Source: Coraliomargarita algicola
GTDB lineage: Bacteria > Verrucomicrobiota > Verrucomicrobiia > Opitutales > Coraliomargaritaceae
Reading direction: 5' to 3'
Length of the DNA: 64,000 nt
Assembly (NCBI RefSeq): GCF_033878955.1
Contig: NZ_CP138858.1
Coordinates: forward strand, 3,623,001-3,687,000
The notes beneath the pieces are model-generated. The model did not search any database and was not told the origin of the DNA. It saw only the letters and a program-made list of their open reading frames with translations. A program made the position numbers and the translations under genes. Below, piece after piece: positions 1 through 8,338 of this stretch; position 1 is the first letter of the stretch, and every line of letters begins with the position of its first letter.

Positions 1-984
1 CCGTTGGTGGTGAGTGGACTGCTCAAAAGCCCTGAAGCGCAGAAGATGAAAGATGCCGGCATGTTGGTCGGTGACCGCGAAGTGATCGAGATTATGCTGC
101 GTAAGCTGCTCGATCCGATTTATAAGACTGGCGCCGTAGTCGATGGTTTTCCCCGCACTAAGGTGCAGGTGGAGTGTGTGAAGCTGCTCTATCAGAAACT
201 GATCGACCTGCGTAACAAGTTTAAGGAGACACTGTTTTCGGAGCATTTTAAGAAGCCTCATTTCCATATCGTGGTGCTCTTTATCGATGAAAAAGAGAGC
301 GTGAAGCGCCAGATCAATCGTGGTTTGGAGGCGCAAGCACACAACGAAGAGGTGATTGAGTCTGGTGTCGGTGAGCTGGAAGAACTGCGTCCGACCGATC
401 TCGACCCTAAGGCCGCGCTCAATCGCTATCGTACATTTAAGGAAAAAACCTACGGTGCTCTGAAAGATCTGCGGGAAATTTTCTTCTACCACTTCATTAA
501 TGCCCACGGTTCGCTCGAAGTGGTGCGCCAGCGTATCGACGATGAGCTTCGCTACCAGGGCTCGCTGGAACTCGACGAGAATACGTATGACCGCATCTCC
601 AGCCTGCCGGTTGCGATGTCGATCTCCAAACATGCGCGTCAGGATTTAGTCGACCGTCTCGATGCCTATGTGGAGCGACAAGAGGGGCTATTTATGCAGG
701 TTGTCGAGCTCATTCGGCGGGATTTTATGCCGATCATTGAGCGCCACGCGATCTCTGGCTCGGCCGTCGTGAATACCGAAAGCGGGATTTTGCACAATCC
801 GGATGCGCTTGCCATGTTGATCGATATTTTCTCGGAGCGTGGCTATCATGCCACGGTGGATATTCATCGTGAGGAGATCCCGGATTCAATCGATCCCAAG
901 ACCTTTAAGATTAAAACCCGAATCAAGCTGATCTATCGCGTGCGTGTGCAGTTTAAGGGCTCTGAAATTCGTCGCGGTCGCTAG
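1..984 (+). CDS. Adenylate kinase-like nucleoside monophosphate kinase, 5' truncated
   Basis: The reading frame is open from the first base of the window, so the true start and the P-loop lie upstream. What is visible begins at the NMP-binding region: GMLVGDREVIEIML followed by the hallmark DGFPRT motif (about residues 44-49), which is diagnostic of the adenylate kinase family. Adenylate kinases interconvert AMP, ADP and ATP in the cytosol. The protein is odd in continuing for about 270 residues after DGFPRT, while a normal adenylate kinase has roughly 130 there. The extra C-terminal part (from about residue 190) is charged and has no motif I recognise. The gene ends with SEIRRGR and is followed by short direct repeats of ATAGC. 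Family assignment is firm; true substrate is inferred. Confidence 0.8.
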   Translation, partial: PLVVSGLLKSPEAQKMKDAGMLVGDREVIEIMLRKLLDPIYKTGAVVDGFPRTKVQVECVKLLYQKLIDLRNKFKETLFSEHFKKPHFHIVVLFIDEKESVKRQINRGLEAQAHNEEVIESGVGELEELRPTDLDPKAALNRYRTFKEKTYGALKDLREIFFYHFINAHGSLEVVRQRIDDELRYQGSLELDENTYDRISSLPVAMSISKHARQDLVDRLDAYVERQEGLFMQVVELIRRDFMPIIERHAISGSAVVNTESGILHNPDALAMLIDIFSERGYHATVDIHREEIPDSIDPKTFKIKTRIKLIYRVRVQFKGSEIRRGR

Positions 985-1099
985 CATAGCATAGGATAGC
1001 ATTGGATGTGCGTTGATCGTCATTCCAAAGTATTGGTAAATGAGTTGAATCGTGCGATTCGGGTTCGACCTTCTTTAAAAATTGCTCAAGCTGCGCGTT

Positions 1100-1783
1100 A
1101 TGGATTCCGAACATGTTGTTTATCGCTTTGAACTGAAAGATCGTGAGATCGAGTTTAATGTGGCGACGCGCCCTGGCCAGGTGGACAAAGACGAGGCGCA
1201 TCCTGAGTGGGCGCGTCTAGGCTATAAACAATGTAAATGCTGCCCGCTGAAGGAGAGCGAGTGTGCCTACTGTCCCGCGGCGACCCGCATCAACGAAGTG
1301 ATCGAAGCCTTTGCCGACAGTCAGTCGATCGAGCGTGTTAAAGTCACGGTCACGACTGCTGAACGTAGTTACTTTGATGAATGCGATTTACAAGTCGGCA
1401 TCAACTCACTGTTGGGACTCATGATGGCGACCAGTGGTTGCCCGGTCTTAAAAGAGCTGGGCGCGATGGCTAGTTTTCATATACCCTTTTGCACGACTCG
1501 TCAAACTCTGCACCGGACGGTAGGCTCGTATTTAGTGAAGCAATATTTCAAACAGCGGCGTGGCGAAGAGGCGGACTGGGAGTTTAAGGAGCTCAAGGAA
1601 CTATACAGCGTGCTCGAAGGCTTGAATCAGGATTTCTCTAAGCGTATACAGTCCTCTGCCACCAGCGATGCGCTGACCAATGCGATTATCATGTTCTTGG
1701 CCACCTCGGTGGTCGTGGCCAGTTCCTTGGACGATCAACTGGCCCGGCATGAAGCTTATTTGACCAATTCGCCCAACCTGTAG
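1100..1783 (+). CDS. Conserved Cys-rich protein of unknown function
   Basis: I do not recognise a named family. The frame is also open from a TTG at 1082, but ATG 1100 (MDSEHVVYRFEL) is the better start; 227 residues result. An N-terminal beta-rich stretch is followed by a compact cysteine cluster, QCKCCPLKESECAYCP (about residues 44-60), which could bind a metal or an Fe-S cluster. The remainder, including GLMMATSGCPVLKELGAMASFHIPFCTT, is predicted mixed alpha/beta and adds two more cysteines. There is no signal peptide or clear membrane segment. It lies downstream of the kinase-like gene with 115 bases between them and converges on the UbiA-like gene. Function cannot be assigned from sequence alone. 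Confidence 0.75.
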   Translation: MDSEHVVYRFELKDREIEFNVATRPGQVDKDEAHPEWARLGYKQCKCCPLKESECAYCPAATRINEVIEAFADSQSIERVKVTVTTAERSYFDECDLQVGINSLLGLMMATSGCPVLKELGAMASFHIPFCTTRQTLHRTVGSYLVKQYFKQRRGEEADWEFKELKELYSVLEGLNQDFSKRIQSSATSDALTNAIIMFLATSVVVASSLDDQLARHEAYLTNSPNL

Positions 1784-1832
1784 TGATTGGGACTTGTTGG
1801 AGACGATGTGCTTCGCAGAGCGGCGTCTTCCT

Positions 1833-2615
1833 TTATACTAAAAGACACACCGCGCCTCCCACGAGCAGCGCCGTATCCACCAGCACTCGAAAGGTTTCGA
1901 TGTCGATCCGCTGGCGCCAGTGCTGCAGTAATCCTAGCAGCGCGAAGCTCAAGGCCAGTCCCTGCCATAAATCGACGCCGCTCAAGATGACCAGTCCCGC
2001 GCCGATCCAGGCCAGCGGGCTCAACCAGCGCTCCGCCACCAAGGTCGCGATCGAGTGCACCCGCATCTTCGAGTCGACGTGTTTTTCTTTGGCACCGATG
2101 ATGAGGCAGTTGAGCAGACAGAGAAAGGCAAATGCCTCGAAGAAGCCCGCCGACACAGGCGTGGGGAGAAAAATAGCGACCCCGCCCGCGTAGATTAATG
2201 CCACGCAGATCTCCTTTGGAAAGAAGCGGCGCGAGAGCTTTTGATTCAATAAGGTGTAGATCAAGCAAATGGCTAGCAGTAGAGCGCCGTGTTTCAGCTG
2301 CATCCTCGTCAGTTGCGTGGCTAATAGCAGGTCGGCGCCGAGTGCGACAAACCATACGCGCCAGAGTTGCGAGGCATAGCGCTTTGAAAAACGATGTCGG
2401 ATCGAGAGTAGAGCCGGTGCGTCGCGCGACTTTACATCGTAGAGTCGATCCGCCACATAAGTCAGCCAGACGGAGAGCCCCAGCACTGCATGTGCTGCCC
2501 AGCCGATATCAAGATCATGCACACGTTCCAAGGCGATGAGCCACAGCGCAGCGATCAGCGCCGCGTCGAGCGCCAGCACATTCGGGCATTGCCAGGTTTT
2601 CGGGTATGGATTCAT
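1833..2615 (-). CDS. UbiA-like polytopic membrane protein
   Basis: The protein has 260 residues with seven to eight hydrophobic segments and no signal peptide. An acidic motif ADRLYDVKSRD (about residues 55-65) sits after the second helix and resembles the first DxxxD-type Mg2+/prenyl-diphosphate motif of UbiA-family prenyltransferases. UbiA enzymes transfer prenyl chains onto aromatic acceptors in the membrane, but the second Asp-rich motif is not obvious here (only GAKEKHVDSK near residue 174), so catalytic activity is uncertain. No quinone biosynthesis genes are adjacent. It could equally be a UbiA-fold protein of another role. Confidence 0.6.
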   Translation of the reverse strand: MNPYPKTWQCPNVLALDAALIAALWLIALERVHDLDIGWAAHAVLGLSVWLTYVADRLYDVKSRDAPALLSIRHRFSKRYASQLWRVWFVALGADLLLATQLTRMQLKHGALLLAICLIYTLLNQKLSRRFFPKEICVALIYAGGVAIFLPTPVSAGFFEAFAFLCLLNCLIIGAKEKHVDSKMRVHSIATLVAERWLSPLAWIGAGLVILSGVDLWQGLALSFALLGLLQHWRQRIDIETFRVLVDTALLVGGAVCLLV

Positions 2616-2710
2616 CTTGGTCAGATTCAGAGTCGTAGAAGAAATGGCGAGTCACCGGGGACGGGGCGAGGCTAAGCGCACAAAGAGCTTGATTTTAACC
2701 GGTTCTCCGT

Positions 2711-2737
2711 AGCCTCGGTTCTTTGAACCGGGGGGCT
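2711..2737. repeat. REP-like palindrome, copy 1
   Basis: CCTCGGTTC (2713-2721) and GAACCGGGG (2725-2733) pair around a TTT loop, with one G-T pair in the stem. The same element, with a TCT loop, occurs twice at 15898-15957. It lies in the 193-base gap between the UbiA-like and VWA-like genes. Confidence 0.6.
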
Positions 2738-2808
2738 AGGCGAGGCTCAAGTAAGCTTGCGCGATTCAATATTTGCAATGCGCATCATCCCTCGCACACT
2801 CAAGCACC

Positions 2809-3804
2809 ATGCCAGCCGCTCCTGCGCACAGTTCCATCGCGACCAAACCGAAACGCTCGAAGATCGGGCCGCTTGCTTTGGCGCTTTTGATTCAGGCGGG
2901 CTTGCTCTTTCTTGCGGTATTTGTCGTGGTGCTGGTGCCCGAGTTTAAGTCCGATCCCGAGTTTGTTGCGCGTAAGAAGATCTATCTCCCGCAAAAAGAA
3001 CTGGAGCACAAAGTCGCGCTGGCCGAATTTCAAAATGCTGCCAGCTCGCCCATGCAGCTAGAGCGCATCAGCACTCAAGCACTGTTGCCCGATGCCATGC
3101 CAGCGCTGCCGCAAATGCCAAAGAGTGACTTTAACCCGATCGAGCGCAACCCTGCCGCCCTCCAGTCCGATTCCCTGTTGGGGCAGTCCGGCGTACTGGG
3201 TGCCTTGCAGGGGCTCCAAACTGGCAGTTCCTCCGCTTCACTTTTCGGGATCGAAGACTCGGGGCAGCGCATTCTCATTCTCTTCGACAACAGTGCCAGC
3301 GTCTGGAATAAAGCGAGTCAGGCAGGCGTCAGCACGATGCGCTTTGTTCAAGAGCTGTCTACGCTGATTGACGGGCTTAATGCGAATACCCAATTCGCTC
3401 TGGTGCCCTTTTCCCGCAGTGTAGGGAGCTTTCGCGACTATATGATCGCCGGCGGTGCGCGTAACAAGCGTGCCGCGAAAGCGTGGATCACTGAGAAAGT
3501 GCGCACTCAGTCGCTGATGACTCAGCTGCCCCATGCGGCAGATGGTGTGCAGGGCGCTTTTATGGTGGCTTTTCAAATGGAGCCCGACGTGATTTTTCTC
3601 GTTTCCGATGCCGACTTCCAGCGTAATATTCCGAAGCAGGGGGATGTTCCATGGGACGAGCTCGAACGCACCTTGCGTGATTTGACCCGTGAGTATGGCA
3701 TCGAGCCCCGCATCCATTTTATAGGATTTCAAGTCGAGCCTGAAGCGGCCGCTTCAATGGAAAAAATCACTCGTCGTTATAAGGGGAAATTTCAAAAGTT
3801 GTGA
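2809..3804 (+). CDS. Membrane-anchored VWA-like domain protein
   Basis: ATG 2809 (MPAAPAHSS) is preferred over an in-frame TTG at 2773; the product has 331 residues. A basic stretch (KPKRSK) precedes a single hydrophobic helix at about residues 20-43, giving an inner-membrane anchor with the rest outside, an arrangement like TonB or ExbD proteins. From about residue 150 the sequence ILILFDNSASVW matches the first strand and the MIDAS motif DxSxS of von Willebrand factor A domains, and VIFLVSDADF resembles the later conserved Asp strand. VWA domains bind divalent metal and mediate protein contacts. The last 13 bases overlap the end of the convergent glycosyltransferase gene. The specific role is unknown. 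Confidence 0.75.
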   Translation: MPAAPAHSSIATKPKRSKIGPLALALLIQAGLLFLAVFVVVLVPEFKSDPEFVARKKIYLPQKELEHKVALAEFQNAASSPMQLERISTQALLPDAMPALPQMPKSDFNPIERNPAALQSDSLLGQSGVLGALQGLQTGSSSASLFGIEDSGQRILILFDNSASVWNKASQAGVSTMRFVQELSTLIDGLNANTQFALVPFSRSVGSFRDYMIAGGARNKRAAKAWITEKVRTQSLMTQLPHAADGVQGAFMVAFQMEPDVIFLVSDADFQRNIPKQGDVPWDELERTLRDLTREYGIEPRIHFIGFQVEPEAAASMEKITRRYKGKFQKL

Positions 3805-4925
3805 TCCTTACGTGCGTCTTCCAAGTCTGTGGCGAATTGTTTGACGATGCCGGCCCAGCCTAAGTTTTCGGCGGTGATACGCGCCTGAGCCCGGATGCTT
3901 GGCCAGTTGGCTTGGTCTGCGAGTGCGCGGTCGGTGGCTTTTAGAAATGCGGGGCTATCATCGAAGGGGGCGAGGAAGCCGTTGCTGCCGTCTTCAATGT
4001 AGCGGCCGGGCGCCGCGTAGTCGTAGGCGAGAGTGACGAGCCCGGAGGCCATTGCTTCGGTCACGACATTGCCGAAGGTCTCGGTCACGCTGGGAAAGAC
4101 AAAGAGGTCGGCGGAGGCGTAGTGGCGGGCGAGGTCTTCGCCTTTTTGCATGCCGGCAAAAATGAAGTCGGGGTGCGCCTTTTCCAGCTTTGCGCGCTCG
4201 GGGCCGTCGCCTACGAACACGCAGGCGGCTGCGGGGTGGCGTCGCTTGATTTGCTGAAAGGCTTGGGCGGCGAGGGGAATGTTTTTCTCTGCGGCCAGGC
4301 GGCTGACGAAGAGCGCGACGATGCCGTGCTCGTCCACGCCCCAGCGTTGGCGCAGGGCGGCGTCGCGTTTTGTTGGGTTGAAGAGTTCGGTGTCTACGCC
4401 GCGACCGAGCAGGCGAGTGCCCTGGATGCCCATGGCTTTGAGCCGTTCGATGACGTCTTGTGAGGGGGCGAAGGTGCGGCGGGTTTTGTTATGTGTTTTC
4501 CGTAGGAAGCCTTGCACCATCTTTTCCAGAATGGGCAGTTTGTAGTGCTTCATGTATTCGTGGAAATTGGTGTGAAAGCCGGAGACGATTGGGATGCCTA
4601 GGTCAGCGGCGGCTTTGATGGAGGATTGCCCCAGCGGCCCTTCGGTGCCCGCGTAGATGATGTCGGGCTTTTCCCGGGCCCAGAGTTCGCGCAGCTTGCG
4701 ACGGCAGGGCAGGCCAAAGCGTAAGCCATCGTAGCCGGGCAGCGGTAGTCCGCTGACGATGGTTTCGTCGTTATAGTGCGCATTTTGGGCCTCTGAGCTC
4801 TGGCGGGGGCGCACGATGCTGACGCTGTGGCCCTGTTTGCGCAGTTCGCCACTGATGCGGTGCAAGGTCATAGCGACGCCGTTGACCTCGGGCGGATAGG
4901 TTTCGGTGACGATGCAAATTTTCAT
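3792..4925 (-). CDS. Glycosyltransferase family 4 (MgtA/SqdX-like)
   Basis: ATG 4925 gives MKICIVTETYPPEVNGVAMTL, the standard N-terminus of GT4 enzymes; the open frame extends upstream to 5042 but that part looks non-coding. The 377-residue protein shows the GFHTNFHEY motif (about residue 110) typical of mannosyl/sulfoquinovosyl-type GT4 proteins, a donor-binding second Rossmann domain and the retaining E-x7-E signature in TETFGNVVTEAMASG (about residue 290). Such enzymes transfer a sugar from a nucleotide donor to a lipid or polysaccharide acceptor at the cytoplasmic membrane. It is divergently arranged with miaA. The acceptor cannot be told from sequence. Confidence 0.88.
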   Translation of the reverse strand: MKICIVTETYPPEVNGVAMTLHRISGELRKQGHSVSIVRPRQSSEAQNAHYNDETIVSGLPLPGYDGLRFGLPCRRKLRELWAREKPDIIYAGTEGPLGQSSIKAAADLGIPIVSGFHTNFHEYMKHYKLPILEKMVQGFLRKTHNKTRRTFAPSQDVIERLKAMGIQGTRLLGRGVDTELFNPTKRDAALRQRWGVDEHGIVALFVSRLAAEKNIPLAAQAFQQIKRRHPAAACVFVGDGPERAKLEKAHPDFIFAGMQKGEDLARHYASADLFVFPSVTETFGNVVTEAMASGLVTLAYDYAAPGRYIEDGSNGFLAPFDDSPAFLKATDRALADQANWPSIRAQARITAENLGWAGIVKQFATDLEDARKDHNF

Positions 4926-5065
4926 TTTAAAAGTGATAACATTGTAAACGCGCGCTTCGGGCTCGCGTGGCACCCGTGTGGCTACGTGGTTGCCATGCTC
5001 GGATTGAAGCGCAAGTGTTCGATAAGCGCGATCAATAGACAAGTCGAGAAGCGCACGTCACACCA

Positions 5066-5950
5066 ATGAAACAATCATTACATATCATTACAGGACCCAC
5101 CGCAGTGGGAAAAACGGAATATGCACTCACGTATGCAGTCGCGCATGATGCTGAGATTGTTTCGTGCGATGCCTCACTGGTGTATCAGGGCATGGACATT
5201 GGCACTGCCAAGCCGTCTAAGCAAGAGTTGGCGCGGGTGCCACACCATCTGATTGACTTAAATCCAGTTAATGAGCCTTACGATATCGTGGCTTATGTGC
5301 GTGATGCGCGGGCGGCTGTTGATGATATCTTTAGCCGCGGCAAATCAGTCGTGGTGACCGGGGGAAGTGGATTTTATTTAAAGAGCTTTTTTGCGCCAGT
5401 GATCGATGTCGTGAAAGTCAGCGATACGGTGCGCTCTCAAGTGGCGGACCTGTATGAAGCGCAGGGATTAGCAGGGCTGTTGGCTGAGCTGTGGGCGCGG
5501 AGTCCGCAAGGAGTGGGGAATTTAGATGTAAAGAATCCGCGCAGAGTCCTGCGAGCGCTCGAGCGTTGTATCGCCTCAGGCAAAGACCTTCCCACATTGC
5601 AGGCGGAGTTTGCTGCACGTCCCGAGCCCTATGGTGATTGTTCTAAGCGCTATATTTTACTTGGGCGCGATAAGGAAAACTTGAAACAGCGGGTCGCGCA
5701 TCGCGCCGAGTCGATGCTGCAGTATGGACTGATCGAAGAGGTCGAAGGCCTGTTAGCTTTGGGGATTCGTGACAATCCCAGCGCCGCGTCGGCGATCGGC
5801 TATCGAGAGACGATTTCCTTTCTTGAGGGCAAGCTACAGCGCGAGGAACTGCTACCAGCGATCGTGCAGAACACTTTGCATCTAGTCAAAAAACAGGGCA
5901 CTTGGTTTCGTACTCAGATCCCGCGCCCGGACGAAACGGTATTTTTCTGA
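5066..5950 (+). CDS. miaA: tRNA dimethylallyltransferase MiaA
   Basis: MiaA transfers a dimethylallyl group to N6 of A37 in tRNAs reading UNN codons. The 294-residue protein begins MKQSLHIITGPTAVGKTEYAL with a Walker A loop at residues 9-16, followed by DASLVYQGMDIGTAKPS, the conserved region with the catalytic Asp, and VVTGGSGFYLKSF. These are diagnostic for the family and the length is near the usual 300. The distal part has SAIGYRE, also conserved. The start ATG 5066 lacks a clear Shine-Dalgarno. It is transcribed alone, divergent from the glycosyltransferase gene. Confidence 0.95.
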   Translation: MKQSLHIITGPTAVGKTEYALTYAVAHDAEIVSCDASLVYQGMDIGTAKPSKQELARVPHHLIDLNPVNEPYDIVAYVRDARAAVDDIFSRGKSVVVTGGSGFYLKSFFAPVIDVVKVSDTVRSQVADLYEAQGLAGLLAELWARSPQGVGNLDVKNPRRVLRALERCIASGKDLPTLQAEFAARPEPYGDCSKRYILLGRDKENLKQRVAHRAESMLQYGLIEEVEGLLALGIRDNPSAASAIGYRETISFLEGKLQREELLPAIVQNTLHLVKKQGTWFRTQIPRPDETVFF

Positions 5951-6049
5951 TGGTAGTTGAGTGTTTTAACCGCTGTTTCCATGCGTCGCCTCTGGCATGC
6001 AAATACACAGTCCGGGAGATCGAATTACCAGAAAATGGCGCGCCTGGGT

Positions 6050-7240
6050 CTAAAGAGCTCCGCCACTTCCTCCTTCAATACCGCGACCTTCCCGAAATCC
6101 CTTCGGGGAGACACCGCATTGCTTTTTAAACCATGCGGAGAAGTGATAGGCGCTGAGGTAGCCGCAGCGTATACCGACTTCCATGATGGGCAGGCGAGTG
6201 CTGCGTAATAATTGCTGGGCCAGCCGCAGTCGGGCTTGGGCTAACATTTGGTAGGGGCTGGTGTTGAATTGCTCCTTGGTTGCCAGCTCCAGTGAGCGCC
6301 GTGAGACGCCGACCTGCTGTGCGATGGAGGCCGCGTCCAGTTCGGGCAGGGCGAGATTTTCACGTATATAATTGGCGGCCAATTGACCGATGCGTGCGCG
6401 GTTGGACGCGAGTGAGGATTCCCGGGGGATCACTTGGTTTGGGAGCTTTAATTCTAAGTCCAAAGGCGCACTGCCATGCTGCATTGTTGCATGTAAGGCA
6501 CGGGCTGATTGGTAGCCTGTCTCGCGTATGGGTTGTTTGAAGCTGCTGATGCCGATACCTGCAAAAATGGATTCGGAGGGATCGTTGTCCACGCCCACCA
6601 CCAGAATGTCTTTGCCGCAACGGAGGCCTTTGTGCCGTGCCAGAGTGATTAACTCGCGCGCACTGAGATCGTTGGAGCAAAAAATGCCGATCAATTCGGG
6701 CACATCTTTCAAGGCTTCGACTTGCTCCGGGAGACTGGGGCCGGGTCGCAGGATGTGAAGCTCACTCGCTGTCCGGCTCGCTTTCTTGGCCGCAGATCGA
6801 GCCGCGTATTCTGTCAGACCTGCTCGGAAGCCAGCCTCCCGCAGGCGAGTGTAATAGACGCCGTCCGCCCCGAAGAAGGCGAAGCGTTGGGCTCCTTGTG
6901 TATGTAGGTGCGCTGCGGCTGCATGGCCAGTCGCGTAGTCGTCGGGGCTGACTGTGGGCACCACTGTTATTTTTGAGAAATTAAACATATTGATCGCTGG
7001 CACGCCCGTTGCGAGTAGCCCTTGCACCCAACCGTCGCTGACGAAAGTGCCCAAGGCGCCGGCCAATTGCCCTGATCGTGCCAGCTCCATGAGGCGGGTC
7101 TCGAAACCAAAATTGAGGGGCATTAATTGCCAATCCAAGTGTGCTTCGGCGATATAGTCGGAGGCGCCGCTGAAGATTTCAGCAGCATGCCGGAAATTTA
7201 GGTCAAATGCGATCGCGACGGTCTGTTCGCCAGTTTTCAT
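6050..7240 (-). CDS. XylR-type transcriptional regulator (LacI-like sensor plus AraC HTH)
   Basis: The 396-residue protein starts MKTGEQTVAIAFDLNFRHA and has a periplasmic-binding-protein/LacI-like ligand domain over about residues 8-285 (for example GIFCSNDLSARELITLARHKGLRCGKDILVVGVDNDPSE). It ends in a double helix-turn-helix of the AraC type (about 295-385; SIAQQVGVSRRSLE and IMEVGIRCGYLSAYHFSAWFKKQCGVSPKGFR). This architecture is that of E. coli XylR and is abundant in Verrucomicrobiota, where such proteins usually sense sugars. It is divergent from gmd-fcl with about 80 bases between, so those genes are plausible targets together with itself. The effector is unknown. Confidence 0.92.
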   Translation of the reverse strand: MKTGEQTVAIAFDLNFRHAAEIFSGASDYIAEAHLDWQLMPLNFGFETRLMELARSGQLAGALGTFVSDGWVQGLLATGVPAINMFNFSKITVVPTVSPDDYATGHAAAAHLHTQGAQRFAFFGADGVYYTRLREAGFRAGLTEYAARSAAKKASRTASELHILRPGPSLPEQVEALKDVPELIGIFCSNDLSARELITLARHKGLRCGKDILVVGVDNDPSESIFAGIGISSFKQPIRETGYQSARALHATMQHGSAPLDLELKLPNQVIPRESSLASNRARIGQLAANYIRENLALPELDAASIAQQVGVSRRSLELATKEQFNTSPYQMLAQARLRLAQQLLRSTRLPIMEVGIRCGYLSAYHFSAWFKKQCGVSPKGFREGRGIEGGSGGAL

Positions 7241-7321
7241 ATTTAATACGTATATATGTAAATAACTTTACGTAAATACGAAAAGACAGCGGTCAAATAT
7301 ATGGTATACTCTGCCTCAATT
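7241..7321. promoter_or_regulatory. Divergent promoter region with palindromic operator candidate
   Basis: This AT-rich gap separates the XylR-type regulator from gmd. It holds a perfect 10-base palindrome TTTACGTAAA (7267-7276) and a related TACGTATATATGTA tract at about 7247-7260. A short CG-centred palindrome next to a regulator gene is what one expects of an operator, but binding is inferred only. Confidence 0.45.
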
Positions 7322-8338
7322 ATGAAAAAAGCACTCATTACTGGAATCACGGGGCAAGATGGATCTTATCTTGCAGAACTTCTTCTCGAAAAAGGCTACG
7401 AGGTGCACGGGATTATTCGCCGTTGCTCGACCTTTAACACGCAGCGCATCGATCACCTTTACACCGATCCTCACATTAACGGCACCAAGATGTTTCTTCA
7501 CTATGGTGACTTAGCGGACGGTGTCATGCTGATGAAGCTGCTGTATCAAATTCAGCCGGATGAGATTTATCACCTGGGGGCTCAGAGCCATGTGCGAGTC
7601 TCGTTTGATGTGCCGGAATACACTGGCGATGTAACAGGTTTGGGCACGCTCCGTTTGTTGGAAGCCATTCGCGAGGTCGGTCTGGATAATAAATGTCGTT
7701 TCTATCAGGCCTCCTCTTCCGAGATGTTTGGTATGGTGCAACAAGTGCCTCAGACAGAAAAGACACCTTTCTACCCCCGCTCGCCCTATGGTTGTGCTAA
7801 GGTGTATGCCTATTGGCTGACGGTCAATTATCGCGAGTCCTATGGTATGCATGCGACCAACGGCATTTTGTTTAATCACGAGTCGCCGCGCCGTGGAGAA
7901 ACATTTGTGACACGTAAGATCACACGTGCGGCCACTCGCATCAAGCTGGGCCTACAGGATAAACTCTATCTCGGGAACCTTGATGCGCAACGCGACTGGG
8001 GCTACGCGAAAGAGTATGTCGAAGCGATGTGGTTAATGCTGCAACAAGACGAAGGCGACGATTACGTGATGGCGACCAATGAGACCAATTCCGTTAAGGA
8101 CTTTGTCATTGAGACTTTTAATCTGTTGGATTTGGACTGGGAAAAGTATGTGGATTATGACAAGCGCTATGAGCGGCCGACGGAAGTGGACCTCTTGATT
8201 GGCGATCCGGCCAAAGCCAAGAAGCAACTCGGTTGGGAGCCGAAGGTGAAGTTTAAGGACTTGGTGAAAATTATGGTGGATTCCGATCTCGTGCTGGCCA
8301 AACAAGAGCTCGCCTATAAGCAAGCGACCAATGGATAA
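7322..8338 (+). CDS. gmd: GDP-mannose 4,6-dehydratase
   Basis: Gmd converts GDP-D-mannose to GDP-4-keto-6-deoxy-D-mannose, the first step to GDP-L-fucose. ATG 7322 gives MKKALITGITGQDGSYLAEL with the NADP-binding GxxGxxG loop; an ATG at 7301 is in frame but adds residues foreign to the family. The SDR catalytic Tyr/Lys are in YGCAKVYAYW, and FNHESPRRGETFVTRKI is the family signature. At 338 residues it is of usual size. Its 3' end overlaps the next gene, fcl, by 8 bases, implying translational coupling in a two-gene operon. Confidence 0.97.
   Translation: MKKALITGITGQDGSYLAELLLEKGYEVHGIIRRCSTFNTQRIDHLYTDPHINGTKMFLHYGDLADGVMLMKLLYQIQPDEIYHLGAQSHVRVSFDVPEYTGDVTGLGTLRLLEAIREVGLDNKCRFYQASSSEMFGMVQQVPQTEKTPFYPRSPYGCAKVYAYWLTVNYRESYGMHATNGILFNHESPRRGETFVTRKITRAATRIKLGLQDKLYLGNLDAQRDWGYAKEYVEAMWLMLQQDEGDDYVMATNETNSVKDFVIETFNLLDLDWEKYVDYDKRYERPTEVDLLIGDPAKAKKQLGWEPKVKFKDLVKIMVDSDLVLAKQELAYKQATNG

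Noticed and set aside
1055..1080. GGGTTCGACC, resembling a tRNA T-arm
   Set aside because: No acceptor, D or anticodon stem can be folded around it; the arm itself does not pair well.
1783..2193. Plus-strand frames overlapping the UbiA-like gene
   Set aside because: Ser/Arg-rich translations with no hydrophobic or domain pattern, whereas the minus-strand frame gives a coherent membrane protein.
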